Below, piece by piece: positions 7,946-18,400 of a stretch of DNA of 64,000 nucleotides. Every line of letters starts with the position of its first letter. The stretch's first letter is position 1. The notes under the pieces are model-generated. The model made no database searches and had not been told where the DNA came from. It saw nothing but the letters and a program-made list of their open reading frames with translations. Made by a program: the position numbers and the translations under genes. The DNA is from Streptomyces sp. NBC_01445 (GTDB lineage Bacteria; Actinomycetota; Actinomycetes; Streptomycetales; Streptomycetaceae). The DNA lies in assembly GCF_035918235.1 (NCBI RefSeq), contig NZ_CP109485.1, forward strand, positions 3,224,001 through 3,288,000. The letters run 5' to 3'.

Positions 7946-9504
7946 CACTCGTCTCCTTCCACGGCGGACTCCGCTTCTGCGGTGGTCTGCGACCTGCTGT
8001 GCGAGGGGCCTTCGGCCGCGAGCTCCTCACGGTGTGCCTGTTCCTCCGCCGCAAGGGTCGCCTCGTCCGCGGCCGGGATGCTGATCGCGAGCGGGCCGAA
8101 CGCGAGGCGCAGGTCGACGGCGCTCTCTTCGCCCTTGACCAGGGCCAGCGGGGCGAAGTGGCGGGCGATGCCTGCGGGCCCCTGGAGCAGCGGGCGGCGC
8201 GCCGGGTCCGTCGGCCATTCGACGCCGCCGGTGGCGGTGCGGGCGGGGACGAGCCAGTGGTCGCCGGTCCGGTAGGTGCCGCCCTTGGCGAAGTACACCT
8301 CGACGCCGTCCTCCAGAGGTAGCCACTCCCCCTCCGTGACGGGGACGGCGCCGCCCTTCAGGGCTGCGGTACGGCCCCTGCGCTTCGGACCCTCGCGGTG
8401 GTCCCAGCGGCGCAGGAACGGGTGCAGGTGGGGCAGCCGGCCGACGCCCGGCCCGGGCTCGGCGGAGAGGCGGACACGGCGGCCCGGCAGGTCAAGCTCC
8501 TCGACGCGCAGCAGGGGCAGGGCCTCCAGGCGGGAGGCGCAGGCGGTGTCCGTGAACTCGACGAAGTCGCCGACGTCCAGGTCGAGCTTGTCGTCGTGAC
8601 CGAGGGACGCCAACTGCACCCAGGTGCCGTCCAGTTCGTCGACCGGGAAGACGACCGAGCCGTTCTCACGGGACCATTTGAAGGTGGCGTCCTTCGTCTC
8701 GCCACCGGCATGGACCTCGACCCGGTACAGCTGGTTCTCCGGACCGCGGTAGCGGGCATCGGGCCTGACCAGGCACGGGTCCTCGTCGGCGTGATCGGGC
8801 CGCTCGCTGCGGGCGGCCAGCCGGGCGGTGGCCGCCGCCTGGCTCTGCGCCCACTTGTCGAAGGCCGCGCGGACGACCTCCTTCGACGGGTCGGCGTCCT
8901 CGATCGCCAGCGCCGCGAGAGACAGCGGCAGCACCTGCCAGACCACCTTGACGCGGGCCGCGGTGTCCGGCATCGCCGCGCCGAGGGCGACCTCGCGCAG
9001 CGCCGGATCCTCGGCCGCGTTCACCGACCGCTCCCACACGTTCAGGTAGACCACGAACGGCGACTGCGCGGGCGAGGGCAGCCGGTCGCCGGGCTTCTCC
9101 GCGTCGCGGTAGGCGTCGGGCTGGTCCCAGTAGGTCCAGTACGAGGGCGGGGCGGCCGTGTCCTCCGCGCCCTCCGCGTCCTCGGCGGCCTCGTCCGGCA
9201 CGGGCGTGCCGGGGGCCGGGCGGTCCGCGTCGAGCAGGATGCCGTCGACGTAGTACCGGCCGCCGTGGATGTAGAGGGTGTCGATGTCGTGCTTGCCGCC
9301 CACGTACTCGATGCGGAAGCCCGCCGCGTCGCGCGGCCCGCCGTAGCGGCCGATCAGGTCCGCGGCGACGGTGCGGGCCTGGTGGAGCTGGATCGCGGTC
9401 TGCTCGTTGGCGTCGGCGTCGAGCTGGACGCGGCCCTGCTGGGCGACGACCGCGGAGTAGTGCCGCTCCGGGTGGAAGGTGAGACGGGAGAGATCAGCGT
9501 GCAT
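7945..9504 (-). CDS. DUF6519 domain protein of the eCIS baseplate/tail region
   Basis: 519 residues opening with LSRLTFHPERHYSAVVAQQG and VQLDADANEQ, the signature start of DUF6519 proteins found beside phage-tail-like and eCIS baseplate genes. The first 110 residues resemble the N-terminal attachment region; the middle is Glu/Ala/Asp-rich and the C terminus (about 440-519) is acidic and low in complexity. Function is not established; position at the distal end of the operon suggests a baseplate-periphery or fibre-like role. It starts 54 bases after the tail-protein gene and is stop-start coupled to the amidase. Confidence 0.75.
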   Translation of the reverse strand: MHADLSRLTFHPERHYSAVVAQQGRVQLDADANEQTAIQLHQARTVAADLIGRYGGPRDAAGFRIEYVGGKHDIDTLYIHGGRYYVDGILLDADRPAPGTPVPDEAAEDAEGAEDTAAPPSYWTYWDQPDAYRDAEKPGDRLPSPAQSPFVVYLNVWERSVNAAEDPALREVALGAAMPDTAARVKVVWQVLPLSLAALAIEDADPSKEVVRAAFDKWAQSQAAATARLAARSERPDHADEDPCLVRPDARYRGPENQLYRVEVHAGGETKDATFKWSRENGSVVFPVDELDGTWVQLASLGHDDKLDLDVGDFVEFTDTACASRLEALPLLRVEELDLPGRRVRLSAEPGPGVGRLPHLHPFLRRWDHREGPKRRGRTAALKGGAVPVTEGEWLPLEDGVEVYFAKGGTYRTGDHWLVPARTATGGVEWPTDPARRPLLQGPAGIARHFAPLALVKGEESAVDLRLAFGPLAISIPAADEATLAAEEQAHREELAAEGPSHSRSQTTAEAESAVEGDE

Positions 9505-9558
9505 GAAGGGGGTCCCCCTGGTTCAGGAAAGTGCGGGTGGGTCGTACGGCGGCACTGC

Positions 9559-11736
9559 TCATGTCACGAAGAAGATTCCGGCGTCCGTGCCCGCGGGCGT
9601 GTGGTCCGCGAGCCGTGCGCGCAGACCGTCCTCGCGCTGCGGCCGGTACAGGTCGTGGAAGGCGCCCATCTCGGCGCCGTCGTCCGCGCCGCGCCGGATC
9701 ACCTCGGGGCAGGCGTCGGCCAACTGCGCGTACCAGGGGGTCCCGTAACGCACGGCGGCGAACAACGGCTGTACGCCGGGGGTGAGATCGGGCTGGCAGC
9801 GGTGTCGTCGTGGCGTGCGCGAGCCGGTCGGGACGTACGAGTACCGCAGGCAGCCGATGCCGCGCCGGGCCACCCGCAGCTTGCCGGTGAAGACCGAGTT
9901 CTCGGCGATCTCCACCGCGTGCGTGTGGACTTCGCCGATGACGGTCGCGCGGTGCGCGTGCAGCACGGCGTGGGCGAGGCGGCAGTCCGGGGCGGACAGG
10001 GCCTCGCGGTCGTGTCCGGTGGCGTCCAGGACGCTGTCGCGGAGGTGGATGTCGAGGGGGTCCTCGCCGACCTCGTCGCCGATGACCTCGATGGTGCCGA
10101 GGACGCTGTGCTCGATCTGGAGGCAGGCGGTGGTGCGGTCCAGGACGATGCTGGGCTCGTCGGGCGAGTGCGGCTCGCACTCGGGCTCCAGTGACCAGCC
10201 GGGTACGAGGGTGGTGTGCCGTACGACGACGGCTCCCATCGGCCCGGTGACGTTGATGCCGCGCCCCGCGACCAGCAGCCCGTCGAGGACGATGCGCGGC
10301 CGCGCGTGCGGGGCGCAATCGTCCGCCACGGCACGGATGTTGAGGGCGTCGGGCCGGTTGCTGTACCAGTCGAGCAGGCGCATCACCGGCCGCGCGCCCT
10401 CGGCCGCCCGGAGCTCCAGCCGGTCGCCGGGGTCGAGGTCGAAGTCCAGCTGCTCCTGGTAGGCGCCGCTGTGCGTGATCTCGATGATGCCGTCGGGCCC
10501 GGTGCGGTCCGCACGACGGTCGTGCTGCCAGGCCCGGTACGCGTCCATGATCTGCCGGTACGGCTGTCCCGGGCCGACCCGGTAGAAGGCGGCGTCGGGC
10601 CGGTCCACCCGGTCGGGCCGCTCGTACTCGCCGCCGCCCATGTCGGCGCCGGACGCGTAGTGGTAGTCCACCCACACGCCCTGCCGGGGCGCCGACCGCG
10701 CCCCGAACGCGATCCGCCCGAGCTCGGGGTCGACGGCGACCTGCCCGCGGCCCGGGCGGTAGCGCCAGTCGGACAGGTCGGTGACCACGATGTCCGAGGG
10801 CGGTACGGGCTTGTCCTCGCCGTCGCGCCGGATGACGAAGCTCTTGCCGGGACCGTAGTAGTCGAGGAGACGGTCGTGGAGCAGGCGGCGGGTGATGAAC
10901 GCGGGGACGTTGTCGACCGTGGCGATGTGGGTCGGCGACGGTTCCGGGACCGGCTTGGTGACCAGGGGGCTGTCACTGCCGAGGATCGAGAACGTGTAGA
11001 GGTTGCGGGCGCGGTCGATGCAGTACGCCGGAGAGGACGTCAGCGAGTACGCCTTGAGCCGCCAGACGAAGAGGCCGACTCCCGTCGGGGTCCAACCACC
11101 CTGCTTTTTGGGCGAGTTGGCACGACGGATGTCGACGGTGCGGGCAGTGCTGTCGAAGGGGCCGCCGGCGAGCGCGAGCGCAGAGCCGTCCCGGAGGTCG
11201 AGGAGACGCCCCCTCTCCGCGGCCGTTTCCCGAAACAGCTTCACCGACTGGTGGTGAGCGACCAGCCGCGACAGCTCGACGGCCCGCGCGGGCCAGTCTG
11301 CGACCTGCTCGGAGATCTCCTCCAGCAGGTGCAGCGTTCCCTTGCGGCGCCGGTTGGCGACGGTGGCAGCCACGTCCGCGCGTGGCGCGACGGCGTCGGC
11401 CAGCGCGGCACGCCCGCCCTCGTGCAGGCCCGTGGTGAGGACGCGTTCGTAGCCCGGCAGGGTGCGGTAGCCGACCAGGTCGCCGAGGTACGGCAGTGCC
11501 CAGGGGGCCGCCGTCTCCACGAACAGGTCCTCGTAGCCCTGCTCGACGCCGTCGCGGACCCGGTCGAGCTGCTCGGCGATGACCGCGAGCAGCGCGCGCA
11601 GCGGCTCGCCCTCCTCGGCGTCGCGCAGGAGATGCCAGCGGGGCAGCAGGGCGGCGAGGCCGTCGGGTTCCCGCGATGCCGCGGGGGCTGCCGTGTCGAA
11701 CTGGACGTCCGTCGAGTTCGCCGCGTTCGTGGCCAT
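9559..11736 (-). CDS. eCIS tail protein (phage tail protein I-like) with beta-helix-like C terminus
   Basis: 725 residues. The N-terminal part (about 25-130) reads like phage tail protein I / Afp12-type baseplate wedge: LAALLPRWHLLRDAEEGEP, EQGYEDLFVETAAPWALPYLGDLVGYRTL. A middle region (about 240-400) has strand-rich segments. From about residue 450 regular short strands with alternating hydrophobics (IVLDGLLVAGRGINVTGPMG, VVRHTTLVPGW, LQIEHSVLGTIEVIGDEV, HAVEIAENSVFTGKLRV) suggest a right-handed beta-helix. ATG at 11736 overlaps the upstream TGA as TGATG. The upstream frame stays open by GC bias alone, but the overlap and the MATNAAN start show two proteins. Confidence 0.8.
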   Translation of the reverse strand: MATNAANSTDVQFDTAAPAASREPDGLAALLPRWHLLRDAEEGEPLRALLAVIAEQLDRVRDGVEQGYEDLFVETAAPWALPYLGDLVGYRTLPGYERVLTTGLHEGGRAALADAVAPRADVAATVANRRRKGTLHLLEEISEQVADWPARAVELSRLVAHHQSVKLFRETAAERGRLLDLRDGSALALAGGPFDSTARTVDIRRANSPKKQGGWTPTGVGLFVWRLKAYSLTSSPAYCIDRARNLYTFSILGSDSPLVTKPVPEPSPTHIATVDNVPAFITRRLLHDRLLDYYGPGKSFVIRRDGEDKPVPPSDIVVTDLSDWRYRPGRGQVAVDPELGRIAFGARSAPRQGVWVDYHYASGADMGGGEYERPDRVDRPDAAFYRVGPGQPYRQIMDAYRAWQHDRRADRTGPDGIIEITHSGAYQEQLDFDLDPGDRLELRAAEGARPVMRLLDWYSNRPDALNIRAVADDCAPHARPRIVLDGLLVAGRGINVTGPMGAVVVRHTTLVPGWSLEPECEPHSPDEPSIVLDRTTACLQIEHSVLGTIEVIGDEVGEDPLDIHLRDSVLDATGHDREALSAPDCRLAHAVLHAHRATVIGEVHTHAVEIAENSVFTGKLRVARRGIGCLRYSYVPTGSRTPRRHRCQPDLTPGVQPLFAAVRYGTPWYAQLADACPEVIRRGADDGAEMGAFHDLYRPQREDGLRARLADHTPAGTDAGIFFVT

Positions 11737-14700
11737 CACTTGACCTCCGTGAGTATCAGCGTGTCTGCGGCACGCGGCGACAGCAGGGCGAGCTGCGCCG
11801 GGCGGATGCCGCGGAAGACGAACACCGACCGGCCCTTCGCCAGGCGCCGGGTGTCGGTGATGTCGGGGTTGAGGCGCAGGAGTTCGGCGAGCGGGATGCC
11901 GTAGCGCGCGCAGACCGCCGACAGGGTCTCGCCGTCGGCGTCGCGGACGGTGTGGATCTTCTCGTCGTACGTCGCCTCGTGCGCGGGAACACTCGACCGC
12001 GGTGCGCCGGGGTCGGTGAGCAGCGCGGCGAGCTCTTCCGGGGTGGCGGACGCGGGGACGCCGTTGAAGACGTCGACGTCGACGTAGTCGACACCCGGCA
12101 CCGTGTGGGCCGCGGCGAGGACGTCGGAGAGCCGGGCAGGCTGCCCCAACTCGCGCCCCTCGTACCCGAGTCGGCGCAGCAGCGCCTGCCGCAGCCGTGG
12201 TTCGACGAATTCCCAGGCGTAGTCCGGAGCGACCTTCACCTTGGCGGCGACGAGCAGCAGGACCAGTTCGCGCACGTCCACACGGACGGGCAGGTTGGCG
12301 TCTCCGTACTCGGTGAGGGCCCCGCGCAGGGCGCGCAGGGTGTCCGAGCCGCCGTCCAGGGGTACGTCGTCGGTGCCCGCGACCGTCACGTGCAGAACGC
12401 GCCGCCGCCCGTCGAAGAGTTCGCGTGCGGCGGCCCGGCCGATACCGGCGCGGGAGCGGGCGAAGTCCTCGTAGTCGGCCGCCGAGACGAGACGGTCGAG
12501 GGCGGAGACGGCAAGCGGGATCGTCCGGCGGGTCAGGCCCGGGCCGTCCGCGTCGGCGCCGCCCGTGGCCGGGCGCAGGTTGGTGACGGCGGTGACACCG
12601 AGCGGGCGGGTGAGGGGCTGGGTGAGCCGGTCGGCGGGGACGTTGGCGGCCTTGCCGGTGCCGAAGCGGTAGCGGGCGTGGACGTTCTCGTGACCACTGG
12701 GCAGCCGGGCCCCGTGCACGCCGTCGCCGAAGGTGACCGTCGTCCGGCCGTCGGAGGCGGTGCCGGTGATGTAGATCCGCTCGCGCGGGCCGCGTCCGGC
12801 AAGGCTGTCGACCTCGTGCCACAGGACGCCGTCGACCCGGATCTCCAGCACCGGTGTGGCGCCGAGGGGGTTGTCGTCGGCGAGCCAGGTCAGCGGGGAC
12901 TGCCACAGGGCGAACGTCTGGTTGACGCGGTCCGAGTCGCCGCTGCCGATGGCCTCCTCCCGGCTCTCGCCGTGCGTGGCCTCGACGACGTTCCCGAGGA
13001 TGCGGACCGTCTCGCGGCGGTAGCGGTGGGCGAGGTCGGTGGTCAGGGTGAGGTGGGTGTGGACGCGGTCGCCGGGCAACTGCGGATCCACTGTCTGGTC
13101 TGCGGCGGCGATCGTCACGACCTCGGCGGCCGTGACGCCGGCCGTACCGGGGATGTCGCTGCGCTCGCCGGTCACGATGAGCGTGCGTCCGGCGCGCAAC
13201 CCGTCGTACAGCTCGGCGAGCTCGATCCCGTTGCCGTGGACCTCCTCGCCGAGCGGCTCGTCGGCCGGGCGCAGCGGCTCGCCCGCCGCGTACACGGTGG
13301 TGTCGCGGATGTGCGACAGCAGGACATCGAACTCGTCCAGCCAGGGGTCGGCGAGGGTGAGTTCGGTGCCGCGGCCGGTGATCCCGTAGTTGGTGTACGC
13401 CGCCGTACGCGCGGCCACGACCTGGGTGGTGACGAACGCCAGCTCGGCGTCGCCGGGGATGCCGTCCTGGGCTCCCTTGGCGGGGCGCTGGATCGCGACC
13501 CAGCTGCCGACCGTGATGCCGGTGTGCACGGTGTCGAGTTGGAGCACGCGCCGGTTGACGGGCGCGGGCTTGCCGGCAATGACGACCTCGACGTTGGGCT
13601 CGGTGCTGCCCACCGTGTAGCGCAGGCTCACCTCGTACGCGCCGTGGGTGAACTGCTCGGTGGCGCCGGGCCGCAGGGAGAGCTCCTGTGCGGTGCCGTT
13701 GTTGATGCCGACGTGGATCAGGCGGTCCTGGTCCGGACGGGATACGAACAGGGTGCATTCGGGCAGACCGTCGCGGAGGCGCACGGTGACGCCCGGCTCT
13801 TGGGAGTCGGCGGGGCGGCGAACGAGCCAGCTCAGGTCGCGGTCCTGGGCGGAGCGCGTCGACAGGTCGACCTGGCCGGGTCCCAGCGCGAAGGTGACCT
13901 GCCGGGTGACGGGCAGCGGCACTGCCCGCTGGTCGGAGCCGTTGCCCTCGACGTACTGGAACTCCGCCCGGATCGGCGCCTTGCCCGCGGTGTCGTGGAC
14001 GACCCGCATGCTGGTCAGCACGGCCCCCGTGAGCGGCCAGTCCGCGCTGCGGATGACCCGGCCCCTGTCGTCCTGGACGGGCTTGAGCGGGGCCGTGGCG
14101 CCGAAGGGGGACGCGGTGACCCGCATCGCGAGCAGGTCGCGCAGGAGTTGCGCGCCGCCGGGGGCGGCGGCCCCCGCCTTGCGCCAGGCCGGGTAGAGGC
14201 CGGTGAGGCCGGGGTTGAGGGCCGCGAGGAGGCGGGCCGTGTCCGTGCCGGGGCGCTGGGAGCCGGCGCCGGAGGGCGGGGCAGGGGTCTGGGCGCGGAG
14301 GGCGGGGAGGACGGCCGCCAAGGTACGGAAGGCGGCATCGCGCGGGTCGGCGGTGCTCTTCGCCTTGGCGGCCACCGGGGTCCCGGCGGTCCGCGCGGGC
14401 GCCAACTCCAGTGCGCGCTCGGCAAGTTCCGCCAGCACCGCCTCCAGCTGCTCGAACCAGGCCGCCACGTCCTCCCACCCAGTGGCCAGCACCTGCGCCT
14501 CGCCGAGGCGGGCGACAGGCTCGGCGAGGGCGGCCGCGAGGCTCTCGGGGGTCTTCACGTCGTCCAGAGCCGCACGGAGCGGCGCCAGAACCTGGTCCTC
14601 GAAGTCCTCGATCAGCCGGCTGACCGGGCGCGGGTTGGGCACCTCGGGCGTGGGCGGCTCGTCGCCGGGCTCGCCGGGGGCCGCAGGCTCGGCGGTCCAC

Positions 14701-15494
14701 CGCCGCACCTCGTCGACCAGCTCCTTCAGCGTGGGCGGTGCCGACTTCTGCAGGGAGATCGCCGTAGTGTCGTCGTCCCGGTCGATGCGCACGCCTGCGA
14801 CGGGCAGCAACTTCCGTCGACCGCCTGCCTGTTCGCCGAAGACGAAGAGCAACTGATCGCCGGTCTGCAGGGAGTTCGCGGTGCCCTCGACGAAGAGCTC
14901 GGAGCGCCGCTCCAGATCCTCCGGAGTGACCAGGGACGGTCGGCGCCTGCGCACCTTCAGTTCGTTCCAGTCCCAGCGGGCCGTGAGGTCCCGGCTGGTC
15001 TCGAAAGTCACGGACTCCTCGTCCGCGGAGGCGGGCACGCCGTGGGTGCGCGCGCCGCGCGGGATCAGCACGGGCAGCGCCTCGGCACGCGGGTCGCGTT
15101 CGAGGGTGTACGCGAGGTGGGTGGCGGCGGCGACGCCGGGCCGGGGGCGGTGGCCGACGAGGCGCCCCAGCAGGACCAGCGAGCGGTGCTCGCCGGCCGT
15201 ACGGATGTATGCCTCGTCGGCGATTCGCTCCGAGTGGAAGGTGAGCAGGTCGCCGAGGACGGCGGTGGCGTCGAGGAGGCCGATCGCCGGGTCGTCGGGG
15301 GTGCGGACGGTCAGGCCGCCGAGCGCCGGGTACGCCGGTGAGGCGAGCCGGTCCAGCAGGGCGGCCAGGAACGAGCCGTACTCGCCGACGCGGTAGTCGA
15401 GGGCGGTGCGGCCGGGCGGGTTGTGCAGCGGGGCGGGCGCGAGACGCTCGTCGTGGCCGCCGCACGCGCCCCCGCAGGAACAGGCCTGGCTCAT
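11736..15494 (-). CDS. putative eCIS baseplate assembly protein (J-like, second copy) with C-terminal LysM
   Basis: 1252 residues. Begins with an unusual Cys-rich MSQACSCGGACGG, then the baseplate-assembly signature LDYRVGEYGSFLAALLDRL and TFHSERIADEAYIRTA. The second half has J-like elements: FGDGVHGARLPSG, SAADYEDFARSRAGIGRA and VPGVDYVDVDVFNGVP. The last 75 residues form a LysM-like module (TVRDADGETLSAVCARYGIP, LLRLNPDITD), which I have not seen described for this baseplate position. ATG at 15494 overlaps the upstream stop (ATGA). Together with the preceding gene it likely forms the wedge ring around the spike, equivalent to Afp11/Afp12 functions. The central 400-560 region is Ala/Pro-rich and poorly conserved-looking. 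Confidence 0.8.
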   Translation of the reverse strand: MSQACSCGGACGGHDERLAPAPLHNPPGRTALDYRVGEYGSFLAALLDRLASPAYPALGGLTVRTPDDPAIGLLDATAVLGDLLTFHSERIADEAYIRTAGEHRSLVLLGRLVGHRPRPGVAAATHLAYTLERDPRAEALPVLIPRGARTHGVPASADEESVTFETSRDLTARWDWNELKVRRRRPSLVTPEDLERRSELFVEGTANSLQTGDQLLFVFGEQAGGRRKLLPVAGVRIDRDDDTTAISLQKSAPPTLKELVDEVRRWTAEPAAPGEPGDEPPTPEVPNPRPVSRLIEDFEDQVLAPLRAALDDVKTPESLAAALAEPVARLGEAQVLATGWEDVAAWFEQLEAVLAELAERALELAPARTAGTPVAAKAKSTADPRDAAFRTLAAVLPALRAQTPAPPSGAGSQRPGTDTARLLAALNPGLTGLYPAWRKAGAAAPGGAQLLRDLLAMRVTASPFGATAPLKPVQDDRGRVIRSADWPLTGAVLTSMRVVHDTAGKAPIRAEFQYVEGNGSDQRAVPLPVTRQVTFALGPGQVDLSTRSAQDRDLSWLVRRPADSQEPGVTVRLRDGLPECTLFVSRPDQDRLIHVGINNGTAQELSLRPGATEQFTHGAYEVSLRYTVGSTEPNVEVVIAGKPAPVNRRVLQLDTVHTGITVGSWVAIQRPAKGAQDGIPGDAELAFVTTQVVAARTAAYTNYGITGRGTELTLADPWLDEFDVLLSHIRDTTVYAAGEPLRPADEPLGEEVHGNGIELAELYDGLRAGRTLIVTGERSDIPGTAGVTAAEVVTIAAADQTVDPQLPGDRVHTHLTLTTDLAHRYRRETVRILGNVVEATHGESREEAIGSGDSDRVNQTFALWQSPLTWLADDNPLGATPVLEIRVDGVLWHEVDSLAGRGPRERIYITGTASDGRTTVTFGDGVHGARLPSGHENVHARYRFGTGKAANVPADRLTQPLTRPLGVTAVTNLRPATGGADADGPGLTRRTIPLAVSALDRLVSAADYEDFARSRAGIGRAAARELFDGRRRVLHVTVAGTDDVPLDGGSDTLRALRGALTEYGDANLPVRVDVRELVLLLVAAKVKVAPDYAWEFVEPRLRQALLRRLGYEGRELGQPARLSDVLAAAHTVPGVDYVDVDVFNGVPASATPEELAALLTDPGAPRSSVPAHEATYDEKIHTVRDADGETLSAVCARYGIPLAELLRLNPDITDTRRLAKGRSVFVFRGIRPAQLALLSPRAADTLILTEVK

Positions 15495-18400
15495 CGGGCA
15501 CCTCCCAGGGATATCGCCAGCAGGCCGTTCTCCGGCCGGTCCGGGTCGTTGTCGCAGGTGGCGATCTCCAGCGGGCCGAGCCGCAGCACGCCGTCCTCCC
15601 TCTCTCCTCGATCCTGTTCGAACAGTCGCCGCAGCCGGACGACTTGGGCGCTCTGCACGCCCGGTACGGCGGCGGCGACGGCGACCAGACGGCTGAGCCG
15701 CACGGGTTCGCCGAAGGTCAGCGCGTCGGGGTGGAAGAACCCGAGCCGGCCGCCCGCGAGGCGGCCGCTGCCCAGCACCCGGTACAGCTCGGCCAGGATC
15801 TGCCCGTGCTGATGGCCGGGCGCGGCGCACACGCTCAGCGCGATGTCGAGGGGCACCAGGCGGGCGGGACCGACCACCAGGTCGTGGCCGATGCGCCGGT
15901 AGGCCTCCAGGGACTGCTCGGCCCGGGCGAGCAGCTCGGCCGACGGCTCCGCGCTGCCGTGCGCGTCGATCGCGACGTGGGCCTCCTGGACGCTGCCGGT
16001 CCAGCGGATCTCCGCGGCGGCGCGCTGCACGCCGGGCAGTTCCGCTGCGAGCGCGGCGTAGTCCTCCGCCGTGATCGCGCGCAGGCGGGTGCGACGCAGG
16101 TCGAGCGGGGCCAACTGGCGGGCCTGTTCGACGGGTTCGGGCTCGACGCCGCCGGTGGCGGGCAGCGGGTTGCGGACCGCGGCGGCCGGCGGATGGGCGC
16201 AGTCGCTCTGGACGACCAGGTGGTTGATGGCCTCCGCGCCGACGTTGCCCGCGATGCCGCCGCCGAGCCGGTGGTGCAGGGCGAGCCGGCTGCCCGGCGT
16301 GGGCTTCGCGCCGTGCCGCCCGTCGCCGAAGCGCAGGGCGAGGCGACCGTCGTCCTCCAGTTCGCCGACGAAGTGCCGGTCGCGGGGGCCACTGTGCAAC
16401 AGGTCGTGGCGGGGCGCCCAGGTCAGGTCGCCGTCCTCGACACGTACGGCGGGCAGGGCCGTGCGCGGGTCCTGGCCGAGCGCGGCGGTCGCGGATCCGC
16501 GCAGCACGGGCTCGTCCGGGTGCAGCCCGGCCGCGTAGTCCGGACCCCAACTGTGGGCGATCTCCCAGGCGATGTGCCCGTCGAGGACCGTGCCCGCGCG
16601 GGCGCGGGAGGCGAGAATCTCCACGCGCCGGATCTTGGTGTCGAGCAACTCGTCGTTCTTGTGAAGGAGTTCGCGCAGGGCACGGACGGGATGCGTACGG
16701 AGCTCGAACCGCTCGACGACCTTCAGGCCGTAGATCAGGGTGAGTTCGTCGATCTCCGCAGCGGCGAGCCCGTCACGGTCGCGGGCGCTGCGCCACAGCT
16801 CGACGAGCCGCTGCCGCACCCGCCCGGGGATCGCGGCGATCCGCTCGGCCTGCCCGGCGGCCACGGTCCGCGCCTCCGGGAACGGCACCGCCTGGACGAC
16901 CGGTGAACGTCCGAGCACCGGGCGGAAGCGGGGTGCGATGCCCGGGTAGACGGACTGCGCGAGCAGGGTGCGCAGGGCGATCGCCTGGGCGTACGCCGTG
17001 CCGGGTACCACGCGTTCGTGCCGCTGCCCGGCGCGTTCCAGACCGAGTCCGGCGCGCACGGTCGCCCCCTCGCCCACGACCTCGAACAGTTCGCGGACGT
17101 CGTCGGGTACGAGTGCTCGCCCGCTCTCCGTCAGGTCCGTGAGGGAGTTGACGAGCCGGGCCGGCGCGTTGCCCTCGTCCCGGTCGTGGCAGCCGAAGGC
17201 GGGCTCGCAGGGCGCGACGACGGCGGGCTCGGGCGGCACGGTGGCCGTCTGCGGGAGTCCGGCGAGGGTGCGGCCGTGGTCGACAAGAACGACATTGCCG
17301 CGGGCCACGGTCACGTCCTCGACGGGCAGGCAGTCGCGGCCGCCGCGCGTGGTGAGACAGAGCGGGAAGTGCAGGGCGTCCTCGGCGGCCCAGGTGACCT
17401 CCAGGACCGGCTGGTCCTCGATGCGGTCGACGGCCGGGGTGACGGAGGTGAGGCGCACGGCCTGACGGTGGCCCGGGTCCTGGTCTCCGGGGGTGCCGGT
17501 GCGCGGGCCCTTCACCTCTTCGAGTACGAGCAAGTCACCTGGATTCAGACCGAGTTGACGGTCCCGGCAGGTCTCCGGGTCGTCCCACTCGTCGCGCAGG
17601 GTGGCGGCGGTGGCGCCCTGGGGCAGGGCGCACACCTCGCCGCCCCAGGTCCACAGGCGGATCGTGTTGTGCGCGGCCTTCAGCTCCAGCGGGTCCGCGG
17701 CGACGACCGGTTCGAAGACCTCCACCGAGCCGCGCTCGTCCAGGTCGCCGAGGTCGTTCTCGTCGATCACGGTGCCCGGTTCGGGGCGGTCGTGCGGGTC
17801 GAGGGTGCGGACGTCGACGGAGGCGAAGCGGAAGGTGCCCGGGGCGAGCGTGGTGTCGCCGGCGGTCCGGACGGTGACGTAGGCGCGCGCCGTGCAGCCG
17901 TCGTGCAGCGCGTAGTCGATGAGCCGGACGTGCCGGCGTACGGAGACCCGTCGGCGCGCGGTGTCCAGGTAGGCCTCGGTGGCCACCGCGTCCTGCTGGT
18001 AGCTGATCTGGTCGCCGGTGTACGCGAGCAGCTCGACAAGGGTGACGCCCAGGTCGGCGGGGTTGCGCTCGACCCAGTCGGGGGTGGTGAGCGCGAGCCG
18101 GTCCAGGAGCAGCTTGCGGATGGTGTCGTAGTCGCGGGCCGTGTAGTCGACGACGGGAGCGGCCGGGAAGTCCGGTACCTCCTCGCCATCGCCCTTGCAG
18201 TCGAAGGGAGTCGGGCAGTCGGGCCGGAAGGAGAAGGACGCGCGGTGGTAGCGCTGGTCGAAACCGCGGAAGGGCTCGGTGCCGGGCCGCCCGTACGGGT
18301 CGGTCTCGACGAGCGAGAACACGTATTCCGAGGTGTCTCCGGCCTGGTCGAGGGTGACGTAGAACCGGTCGTCGAGCTCCGGGTCCTCCTCGCGCTCGAC

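Noticed and set aside
9559..15501. One uninterrupted leftward frame through two eCIS genes, as if a 1980-residue fusion
   Set aside because: The upstream part is the wrong frame of the J-like protein and is Arg/Pro/Ala junk; real proteins are separated by a TGATG junction at 11734-11738.
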